Shown here in pieces: positions 57,527-64,000 of a DNA stretch of 64,000 nt. Location of the stretch: NCBI RefSeq assembly GCF_014203425.1, contig NZ_JACHJC010000001.1:1798001-1862000 (forward strand), in the 5' to 3' direction. A model generated the notes under the pieces. That model was not told the DNA's origin. It ran no database searches and worked only from the letters and a program-made list of their open reading frames with translations. The stretch is from Micromonospora echinospora (lineage in GTDB: Bacteria; Actinomycetota; Actinomycetes; Mycobacteriales; Micromonosporaceae). Positions within the stretch are counted from its first letter, which is position 1. Every line of letters starts with the position of its first letter. A program made the translations under genes and the position numbers.

Positions 57527-58822
57527 TTAGCGCTGATCGCCGTTTGTTGCGAGGTGTGTCCGTTCAGTCCGTGTTATCCGAGGTTCGTCCCGGTGGTGAC
57601 GGATCGGGAGCACCGCCAGCAACAGCAGGCTGAGCAGCACGTACACGTTGCGGACGACGAAGTCGACCGGGTCGTCCGTGTGCACGACGGCGGTGCCCCA
57701 GTCCTGGAACGTCACCAGGCCGTACACGATCGGCAGGCCGACGGCGGCGGCCAGCGCGAACAGGCCGCCGCGACGGCGCGCCCCGGCGGGCGTCGCCGGA
57801 TCGGCGTCCAGCGCCGCGTCGACGAGCACCACCACGGCGGGGATGAACCAGTACAGGTGGTGGATCCAGGTGATCGGGCTGACCAGGCCGCCCACCAGGC
57901 CGGTCAGTGTGAGACCCACCAGCGCGTCCCCCGCCCGAGCCGCCCGCGCGGCCCGCCACAGACCGAACGCGGCCACCGCCAGCGCGAGCAGCAGCCACAG
58001 CAGCCGGTCCGCCTCGGCCGATGCGGCCAAGCGGCTGAGCAGCCCGAACAGCGACTGGTTGCCGGTGTAGTCGGGGCGGCCCACCCGGTCGGTCACCCAC
58101 AGCTCGTGGGTCCAGAACCGCCACGAGTCGCCGGGCGCGACCGCTGCCGCCAGCAGCGTGGCCACCGCGGCGGTCGCCGCCGCCACCGCCGCCGCCCGCC
58201 ACTTGCGGGCGGCGAGCAGATAGAGCACGAAGATGCCGGGAAAGAGCTTGAGCGCCGCCGCCAGCCCCACGCCCACCCCGGCCCAGCGCCGACCCTGCGG
58301 TACGGCGAACAGCAGGTCGCCGAGGACCAGCATCACGAGCAGCATGTTGATCTGCCCGAGCGTGATCGTCTCCCGGGTGCTCTCCACGGCAAGCACCAGC
58401 AGCACGGCGACGGTCAGGCCGAACACGCGCGGCAGGTCGTACCGCCGCAGCACCGGCAGCACCAGCCAGCGGGTGGTCACCACCACAGCGGCCACTGTCA
58501 GCACCGCGAAGGCTGCGATGGCCACCCCGAGCCGCAGGTACCCGAACGGCGCGAGGAGCAGCGCCGCGAACGGCGGATAGGTGAAGTAGAGCGCGCCCTG
58601 CACCCGGTCCGGCTGGACGTAGTCGTAGAGCGGGTGCCCGGCCGCCCACCAGTCCATCGCCGACATGTAGATCTTCTGGTCGTAGTAGTCGTGGCGCAGG
58701 TTGCGCAGGTAGGGCGCGGGCAGGATCGCGACCAGCGCCAGCACCGCTACGACCCGCCGGACCGTACGCGCGCCCGCGTCGTCGCGGGCGACGGCGGGTG
58801 GGGCGGCGGGTTCGGCTGGCAC
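57527..58822 (-). CDS. GT87-family polyprenol-mannose-type glycosyltransferase
   Basis: 431 aa, about 10 membrane helices. The first outer loop has RHDYYDQKIYMSAMDWWAAGHPLYDY, with the Asp of GT-C enzymes, and further loops FTYPPFAALLLAPFGYL and TGNQSLFGLLSRL match the GT87 (PimE-like) family that adds alpha-1,2-mannose from polyprenyl-phosphomannose to lipoglycans. GTG start at 58822. Acceptor not known here. It is divergent from orn. Confidence 0.85.
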   Translation of the reverse strand: MPAEPAAPPAVARDDAGARTVRRVVAVLALVAILPAPYLRNLRHDYYDQKIYMSAMDWWAAGHPLYDYVQPDRVQGALYFTYPPFAALLLAPFGYLRLGVAIAAFAVLTVAAVVVTTRWLVLPVLRRYDLPRVFGLTVAVLLVLAVESTRETITLGQINMLLVMLVLGDLLFAVPQGRRWAGVGVGLAAALKLFPGIFVLYLLAARKWRAAAVAAATAAVATLLAAAVAPGDSWRFWTHELWVTDRVGRPDYTGNQSLFGLLSRLAASAEADRLLWLLLALAVAAFGLWRAARAARAGDALVGLTLTGLVGGLVSPITWIHHLYWFIPAVVVLVDAALDADPATPAGARRRGGLFALAAAVGLPIVYGLVTFQDWGTAVVHTDDPVDFVVRNVYVLLSLLLLAVLPIRHHRDEPRITRTERTHLATNGDQR

Positions 58823-58896
58823 GCAGGAAACCCTAGCGGTCCACCTCGGCCACCGTGCCGAGGCGCGGGCGGGTCGGCGGCGCGTAGTCTGTTCCG

Positions 58897-59487
58897 GTGG
58901 CTGATCTTCTCGTCTGGATCGACTGTGAGATGACCGGGCTGGACCTGCGGCGGGACGCGCTGATCGAGGTCGCGGCGCTGGTCACCGATCCCGATCTCAA
59001 CGTGCTCGGTGACGGCGTCGACGTGGTGATCCACGCCGACGACGAGGTGCTCGACGGCATGCCGGAGATCGTGCGCAGCATGCACGCCAAGTCCGGGCTC
59101 ACCGAGGAGGTACGCCGCTCCACGGTCACCCTCGCCGAGGCCGAGGACATGGTGCTCGACTACGTGACCAGCTACGTGAAGGACCCGCGTACCGCGCCGC
59201 TGTGCGGCAACTCGATCGCCACCGACCGGGGCTTCCTGGCCCGCGACATGACCCGGCTCGACGCCCACCTGCACTACCGGATGATCGACGTGTCGTCGAT
59301 CAAGGAGCTGTGCCGGCGCTGGTACCCGCGGGTGTACTTCGGGCAGCCGCAGAAGGGCCTGGCCCACCGGGCGCTCGCCGACATCAGGGAGAGCATCCGC
59401 GAGCTGGAGTACTACCGGCGGACGCTGTTCGTGCCGCTGCCCGGCCCGGACGTCGAGGCCGCGAAGGCGATCGCCGCCCAGCTCTGA
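58897..59487 (+). CDS. orn: Oligoribonuclease
   Basis: 196 aa. DEDDh 3'-5' exonuclease that degrades 2-5 nt RNAs (including pGpG). The motifs are [10 protein letters not shown] (D, E), the [15 protein letters not shown] region (D) and [15 protein letters not shown] (H, D). GTG start; TAGTCT ends six bases upstream, a leaderless layout. Confidence 0.96.
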   Translation: MADLLVWIDCEMTGLDLRRDALIEVAALVTDPDLNVLGDGVDVVIHADDEVLDGMPEIVRSMHAKSGLTEEVRRSTVTLAEAEDMVLDYVTSYVKDPRTAPLCGNSIATDRGFLARDMTRLDAHLHYRMIDVSSIKELCRRWYPRVYFGQPQKGLAHRALADIRESIRELEYYRRTLFVPLPGPDVEAAKAIAAQL

Positions 59488-59574
59488 CGCCCGGCCGAAC
59501 CCGGTGGACGGGGTCGGCCGGAGTGTGGCTATTATTAGTCCGCGCACCGCCCGGGCAACCGCAGCGGCGAGCAT

Positions 59575-59651
59575 GGTGGCTGTAGCTCAGTTGGCAGAGC
59601 ACCGGGTTGTGGTCCCGGTTGTCGTGGGTTCAATTCCCATCAGTCACCCCA
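59575..59651 (+). tRNA. tRNA-His (GUG)
   Basis: Acceptor GTGGCTG/CAGTCAC with the extra G(-1) at 59575 opposite C73, anticodon stem CCGGG/CCCGG, loop TTGTGGT, T-loop TTCAATT, encoded CCA. The G(-1) identity element and GTG anticodon agree on histidine. Confidence 0.97.
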
Positions 59652-59655
59652 AACG

Positions 59656-59686
59656 CGAAGCCCTCTCCTTCCGGGAGAGGGCTTCG
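59656..59686. terminator. Bidirectional terminator between tRNA-His and L,D-transpeptidase 1
   Basis: A perfect 13-bp stem (CGAAGCCCTCTCC / GGAGAGGGCTTCG) with loop TTCCG, five bases after the tRNA CCA and 14 bases before the convergent stop codon. Confidence 0.85.
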
Positions 59687-59699
59687 TCGTGTGCGGGGT

Positions 59700-61016
59700 T
59701 CAGGGGGTGGGCTCGACGCTGGGCGTACCGGCGTCCGGCGTGGTGTCGGCGTCCGGGGTGGTTTCGGCGGCCGGCGGCTCGTACGGCAGGGCGCTGCCCT
59801 TGACGTACTCCTCCCAGCTCATGTTCCAGTCCGTCCAGCCGTTGCCGTTCTGGAGCTTGCGCTCGGTTCCCTTGACCGTGATCGGGTCGCCGATCCGGGT
59901 GTTGGCGAACAGCCAGTTGCCTTCCTTCATCGAGACGTTGACGCAGCCGTGCGACACGTTCGTCCGGCCCTGCACGCCCTCCGACCAGGGTGCGGCGTGG
60001 ATGAACTCGCCGCCCCAGGTGAGCCGCTGGGCGTAGTCGATCTCGGTGCGGTAGCCCTCCTCCGGGCCCAGTTCCTCCATGGTGTCGAAGACCGTGTGCC
60101 GGAGCTTCTCGATCACCACCATGGTGCCGCTGGACGAGGGGGTGCTCTTCTTGCCAAGGCTCACCGGGATGGTCTTGACCACCTTGCCGTCGCGGGTGAC
60201 AGTCATCCGCTTGGTGCGGTTGTCGACAGTCATCACGAACGACGGGCCGATCTTGACGTCGACGGTGAGGTCGGACCGGCCGTACCAGCCGTCGCCGAGC
60301 GGCAGCCCGCCCGCCTGCACCTTGTAGCTGACGGTGCTGTTGGGCTTCCAGAAGGTCTTGGGCCGGTAGCGCACCTCGGTCGGGCTCACCCAGTGCCAGA
60401 TGCCCTCCTGGGCGGGCTTGGCGGTGACGATCATCCGGCGCTGGACGTCGTCGCGATAGTCCTCCGGGATGGCCCGGCCGAACTTCACGATCAGCGGCAT
60501 GGCCACGCCGACGACCTGGTTGTCACCGAGGAAGCTGGTGACCCGCACCTGCTTGGCCGGCTTCGCCATTGTGGTGAACGTGCTGGTGGCGGTGGCGGGC
60601 TTGCCGTCGTCGCCGGTCGCCGTCACGGTCGCGGTGTACGTCTGCCCGTACGCCAGCGCGGCGGCCGGCAGCCAGCTCTTGCCGTCCGCGGCGAGCGTTC
60701 CCTCGACGGCCTTGCCGGTGGAGTCCTTCACCTCGACGGTGGTCTCCTGCGCCTCGGTCGTGGTGAAGGTGATGGCGGTGGAGGCGGGCACGTCCTTGGC
60801 GTCGGCGGCGGGCTCGCTGATCGTGGCGGCTGCCTTGGGGGCCTTCTCGCCACCGTCGCCACCGCCCTGCCAGCTCGACGGCTTGCCACCACCGCCGCCG
60901 GTGCAGGCGGAGGTCAGGGCCAACGCGGCGGCGAGCACCCCGGCCGCCAGCGCGCGGCGGCGGCCGACGCGCGGGGTGCTCCCGCCCCTGATCGGTTCGT
61001 CCTGGCCAGCTCGCAT
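59700..61016 (-). CDS. L,D-transpeptidase lipoprotein (paralogue 1)
   Basis: 438 aa. Lipoprotein signal with lipobox LTSAC (C38), two Ig-like domains (about 60-150 and 155-260), and a YkuD catalytic domain: HAAPWSEGVQGRTNVSHGCVNVS with the nucleophile Cys in SHGC. It makes 3-3 peptidoglycan cross-links, as LdtMt2 does in mycobacteria. After the catalytic domain there is the usual C-terminal subdomain (GNGWTDWNMSWEEYVKGSALPY) and a repetitive tail TPDADTTPDAGTPSVEPTP. Closely similar to the next gene. Confidence 0.93.
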   Translation of the reverse strand: MRAGQDEPIRGGSTPRVGRRRALAAGVLAAALALTSACTGGGGGKPSSWQGGGDGGEKAPKAAATISEPAADAKDVPASTAITFTTTEAQETTVEVKDSTGKAVEGTLAADGKSWLPAAALAYGQTYTATVTATGDDGKPATATSTFTTMAKPAKQVRVTSFLGDNQVVGVAMPLIVKFGRAIPEDYRDDVQRRMIVTAKPAQEGIWHWVSPTEVRYRPKTFWKPNSTVSYKVQAGGLPLGDGWYGRSDLTVDVKIGPSFVMTVDNRTKRMTVTRDGKVVKTIPVSLGKKSTPSSSGTMVVIEKLRHTVFDTMEELGPEEGYRTEIDYAQRLTWGGEFIHAAPWSEGVQGRTNVSHGCVNVSMKEGNWLFANTRIGDPITVKGTERKLQNGNGWTDWNMSWEEYVKGSALPYEPPAAETTPDADTTPDAGTPSVEPTP

Positions 61017-61177
61017 GATTCCCTCACAAGTGATGCCGTGCGGCGTCGTCTCAGGTCAGACGCGCCGGAGCGGGTACGCGTTGCCCGACGTGAACCGGAA
61101 CACCCCGCCGGGATGTAACGATTCCACGGCCGCCCGGCGCTTCGTCGGAGGTGGCGTGTCCGACCACGGTACGCCGG

Positions 61178-62455
61178 TCAGAACGGCGCCGGCTGCCCGC
61201 CCTGCGGCACCGGCAGCGCGCTGCCGGCGACGAACTGGGACCAGCTCATGCTCCAGGCCGTCCAGCCGTTGCCCGGCGCCAGGCGGCGTTCGGTGCCCTT
61301 CACCGTGATCGGGTCGCCCACGAGCGTCTTGCCGAACAGCCACCGGCCGTTGGCCATCGACACGTTCACGCAGCCGTGCGAGACGTTGCGGCGCCCCTGC
61401 ACGCCCTCGGACCAGGGCGCGGCGTGGATGTACTCGCCACCCCAGGTGATCCGCTGGGCGAAGTCGATCTCGGTGACGTAGCGGTTGGCCGGGTCCGGCT
61501 CGCTGCGGGTGTCGAAGACGGTGGACTCCTTCTTCTCCATCACCACCATCGTGCCGCTGGAGGAGGGGGTGCCCTTCTTGCCCAGGCTGACCGGCAGCGT
61601 ACGGATCACCGTGCCGTTCTCGGAGACCGTCATCTGCTTGGTCGCGTTGTCCACGGTCATCTCGAACGCGCGGCCGATCTTGGCGGTGGCGCTGCGGTCG
61701 ATGTTGCCGTACCGGCCGTTGCTCAGCGGGATCCCGGCCAGCGCCAGCCGGACCGTGATCGTGGTGCCGGTCTTCCAGTACTCCGGGGCGCGGTAGTACG
61801 CCTGCGTGCCGTTGTCGACCCAGTGCCAGGCGCCGGGCTGCGGCGGGTCGGTCTGCACGAACATCCGCTTCTGCACCGCGGCCCGGTCCTTCTTCGGGAT
61901 GCCGGGGGAGAACTCGGCGACCACCGGCATGGCCACCCCGTACGTCTTGTCGCTGAACATGTAGAGGCCGGAGCCGATCATCGACTTGGGCTTGGCCATC
62001 GTGGTGAACGTGCTGGTGCCCTGGTACGGCTGGCCGTCCTTGCCGGTCCCGGTGACAGTGGCGGTGTACTTCGCGCCGTACTTCAGCGCGGCCGACGGCA
62101 CCCAGCTGGAGCCGTCCCGCCGCATCCGTCCGGCGACGTTGGTGCCGTCGGCGGTGGCGAGCACCACCTTCGACACGGTGCCGCCGCCCGGGATGCGGGC
62201 GCTGATCTCGGTGCTGACCGGCCGGCTCGCCGCGCCGTCGGCCGGGCTCACCGTCAGCGCCGCGGCGGCGGCGCCCTCGCTCGGGGCGGCGCTCGGCTCC
62301 GCGGGCGCCGAGGACGAGACGCCACCGACCTGCTGCTGGCCGGGCTCGAACGCCGGCTTCTTCCCCTCGTCGCCGCCGCCGCACCCGGTAAGTGCCAGCG
62401 ACGCCGTGAGGACCAGGACGCCCACCGTCGCCCCGGCCCGCGAGAACCTGCCCAT
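61178..62455 (-). CDS. L,D-transpeptidase lipoprotein (paralogue 2)
   Basis: 425 aa. Same design as paralogue 1: lipobox LTGC (C25), two Ig-like domains, YkuD domain with HAAPWSEGVQGRRNVSHGCVNVS and ending GNGWTAWSMSWSQFVAGSALP. It lacks the acidic Pro/Thr tail. ATG at 62455 was preferred over the one at 62488 because it begins the signal peptide. Tandem arrangement and shared blocks point to a gene duplication. Confidence 0.92.
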   Translation of the reverse strand: MGRFSRAGATVGVLVLTASLALTGCGGGDEGKKPAFEPGQQQVGGVSSSAPAEPSAAPSEGAAAAALTVSPADGAASRPVSTEISARIPGGGTVSKVVLATADGTNVAGRMRRDGSSWVPSAALKYGAKYTATVTGTGKDGQPYQGTSTFTTMAKPKSMIGSGLYMFSDKTYGVAMPVVAEFSPGIPKKDRAAVQKRMFVQTDPPQPGAWHWVDNGTQAYYRAPEYWKTGTTITVRLALAGIPLSNGRYGNIDRSATAKIGRAFEMTVDNATKQMTVSENGTVIRTLPVSLGKKGTPSSSGTMVVMEKKESTVFDTRSEPDPANRYVTEIDFAQRITWGGEYIHAAPWSEGVQGRRNVSHGCVNVSMANGRWLFGKTLVGDPITVKGTERRLAPGNGWTAWSMSWSQFVAGSALPVPQGGQPAPF

Positions 62456-62641
62456 GCCCACCCCTGTCCTCACATGCCTGGCGGACATCGTGCCGTATCG
62501 ACGCCATCTGACCCGCCCTCGTGTCCAAATCTTTGACCGTTTTGACCGGTTTCGCCGGTTAAGCTCGACCGAAGGGTGGACCCGGTATCGGATTGGAACC
62601 CGGCTCCGCGGGCGTGCTAATCTTCTTCCCGTTGTCAGCGA

Positions 62642-62717
62642 GCGCCGCTAGCTCAACTGGCAGAGCAGCGGACTCTTAATCCGCGGGTTCGGGGTTCGAG
62701 TCCCTGGCGGCGCACCA
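62642..62717 (+). tRNA. tRNA-Lys (CUU)
   Basis: Acceptor GCGCCGC/GCGGCGC, anticodon stem GCGGA/TCCGC with loop CTCTTAA, T-arm loop TTCGAGT, discriminator A and encoded CCA. Followed at once by a T-run terminator. Genomic islands commonly insert at such tRNA 3' ends. Confidence 0.97.
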
Positions 62718-63143
62718 ACGAGCAAGGCCTTGACCTGGTGATTCACACTGGGCCAGGGCCTTTTTCGTGTCTGCGTCTGGATCGTGGTAGCTCGGCGGGT
62801 GCTCGGGAGCCGATGGACCGGAGCGGCGTCCGTGGGACATGGCGGGGTGCTTCGGACGCCGGTCGATGGCTGCGGCGTGGGATGGTCGGGCAGCCGGGGG
62901 TTGCGGCTATCGGTGGTGCAGGATCGGTTCGGTGGGCGGTTCCCGAAGGGGATCGGAGCCGGGGTCCGGCGATCTTGATAGAACCCGGTATGCCGGATCT
63001 GCGGCTTCCGTCATCAGCTCTTCGGCTGATTCGGTGAACAGTGATCATGGAAAACGTCTCACAAACCCCGTTTTGAGGGTGCGGGAGTTCCCTTGGGACG
63101 TCATCGCGGTGCCGGATCGCCGGGATGGTGCGGAGTCGCCGGG
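62718..63143. other. Gene-free stretch after tRNA-Lys (426 bp)
   Basis: Beyond the terminator no reading frame has convincing codon bias. Composition is visibly less GC-rich near 63040-63080, where AAAACG (63049-63054) and CGTTTT (63069-63074) form a spaced inverted pair that may belong to the promoter of the next gene. If an element is integrated at the tRNA, an attachment site and integrase would normally be near; no integrase lies in this window. Confidence 0.5.
62724..62765 (+). terminator. Rho-independent terminator of tRNA-Lys
   Basis: A bulged stem (AAGGC/GCCTT and CCTGG/CCAGG, with five unpaired bases on one side) followed by TTTTT. Confidence 0.75.
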
Positions 63144-63998
63144 GTGGGGAATCATCGATGGGTGGCCGGTGGTCGTGAGCTGTCGCCTCGGCGGTGGCGG
63201 ATCCTGTCGTTCCTGGCATTGCACGGCTGGGCCACCACGAGCGACATCGCGGTGGTGGCGGGGGTGCCGCGGTTGACCGCACATCGGGACCTCACCGGGT
63301 TGCACACCATGGGCCTGGTGGGCCGGGAGCGGTCGGCGGAGGACCGGGCGCATGCCTGGTGGTACAGGATCACCGGGGAGGGGACCGAGCTGCTGGATCG
63401 TGATCTCGTCTTGTCGGGGCGGCCGGTGCCGTTGCGTCTGGGGCAGCGGGACTGGGGTGCGGCGCACTACCTGCTGTTCCTGCCGCTGCTCGCGGTGTCA
63501 CGCCAGGATCCCGCCCGGTGTGGGCTGTTCCAGTGGTTGACTACTTTGGACACGTCGGTGTGGCTGCGGGAGCGTGGCTTGGCGAATCTGCGTGCTGACG
63601 GGTACGGCGTGTGGCTGCAGGACGGCCGGTGTCTGCGGTTCCTGGTGCACGTCGATCCCGGCCCGGTTGGTGAGGTGATCGCCGAACGGGAGCGGTCAAC
63701 TCTCGGACTCGGTGCTGTTCTGGCTGGCTATCGGCGCACTGACCCGGTCTTGCCGGTCGGCGTGGTGCTGGTCATCGCTCGGGACGCGGAACGGGAGGCC
63801 AACCTGCTCGCTGATCTGGTGAGCCGGCCGCTGCGGGCGCCGATCGCGATTACCACCGTCGACCTGTTGCACCACCACCGGCCGCACGAGCAGGTGTGGC
63901 GGATCCCGGCGGCGGGCACCGCACGTCACCGGCTGATCGACATCCCTCCTCCATCTGGAGCCTTCCCGGTTGATTCGAAGGTAGTTGGGCCAAAGTAG
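63144..63998 (+). CDS. Replication-relaxation family (wHTH) protein
   Basis: 284 aa from GTG 63144 (GGAG eight bases upstream; a GTG at 63162 and a TTG at 63093 are alternatives). The N-terminal winged helix reads RELSPRRWRILSFLALHGWATTSDIAVVAGVPRLTAHRDLTGLHTMGLV, then WWYRITGEGTELL. The middle carries LPLLAVSRQDP and a nuclease-like VHVDPGP stretch without clear catalytic residues. This arrangement matches the replication-relaxation family found on plasmids and integrative elements of actinobacteria. Codon usage is less GC-biased than elsewhere in the window, and it follows a tRNA, both signs of a mobile element. Confidence 0.75.
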   Translation: MGNHRWVAGGRELSPRRWRILSFLALHGWATTSDIAVVAGVPRLTAHRDLTGLHTMGLVGRERSAEDRAHAWWYRITGEGTELLDRDLVLSGRPVPLRLGQRDWGAAHYLLFLPLLAVSRQDPARCGLFQWLTTLDTSVWLRERGLANLRADGYGVWLQDGRCLRFLVHVDPGPVGEVIAERERSTLGLGAVLAGYRRTDPVLPVGVVLVIARDAEREANLLADLVSRPLRAPIAITTVDLLHHHRPHEQVWRIPAAGTARHRLIDIPPPSGAFPVDSKVVGPK

Positions 63999-64000
63999 TT

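Overview
The window is a piece of a very high-G+C actinobacterial chromosome, most likely Micromonosporaceae and probably Micromonospora. The evidence is the codon bias (almost every third position G or C), many GTG starts, recurrent leaderless genes with a TANNNT box 6-7 bases before the start codon, an intact Mycobacterium-like clpS-mec-cysO-cysM-rph-rdgB block, a CebR-type operator on a cellulase gene, and short palindromic intergenic repeats of a kind I recall from Micromonospora genomes. All assignments come from reading the sequence; nothing was searched against a database.

Layout. 1-3.2 kb: start of a threonine synthase-like gene, a LigD-type phosphoesterase fused to a dead ligase domain, an aldo/keto reductase, and a secreted GH12 cellulase with a CBM2 under a CebR-like operator. 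3.5-6.5 kb: an FAD monooxygenase and cytochrome oxidase subunit I (ctaD). 6.6-7.05 kb: a gene-free cluster of palindromic repeats. 7.1-12.9 kb (minus strand): MFS transporter, pncA and pncB (NAD salvage), and a large LuxR-type ATPase regulator. 13.1-19.9 kb (plus strand): a degenerate P-loop protein, clpS, DUF2017, the Mec/CysO/CysM cysteine pathway, a metallo-beta-lactamase-fold hydrolase, RNase PH and RdgB.

19.9-27.9 kb (minus strand): a complete histidine utilisation operon, in transcription order rpiR-type regulator, hutU, an M20 amidohydrolase, hutF, hutI, hutH, with a palindromic operator candidate upstream of the regulator. The M20 gene appears to start inside a palindromic repeat that supplies its ribosome binding site and TTG start. 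28-29.2 kb: a membrane protein whose N-terminus looks like a remnant kinase lobe.

29.2-45 kb: a surface polysaccharide locus with a GT-C transferase, a Wzy/O-antigen ligase-like protein, an acyltransferase, three GT2 and one GT4 glycosyltransferases, a flippase, all four dTDP-rhamnose genes, a priming sugar phosphate transferase and an LCP attachment enzyme. The genes fit a pathway of activated rhamnose, assembly on a lipid carrier, export, polymerisation and attachment to the wall.

45-57.5 kb: an expansin-like secreted protein, a GNAT acetyltransferase, an unusual short-variable-arm tRNA with a UAG anticodon, a peroxiredoxin, a CbiMNQO cobalt uptake operon behind a perfect 11-9-11 inverted repeat, and a redox/copper cluster (ECF sigma, MauE, DsbA-like, a membrane protein, with CopCD and YcnI divergent). 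57.5-62.5 kb: a GT87 mannosyltransferase-like protein, oligoribonuclease, tRNA-His, and two tandem L,D-transpeptidase lipoproteins. 62.6-64 kb: tRNA-Lys followed by a replication-relaxation-type wHTH protein, which may be the edge of an integrated mobile element.
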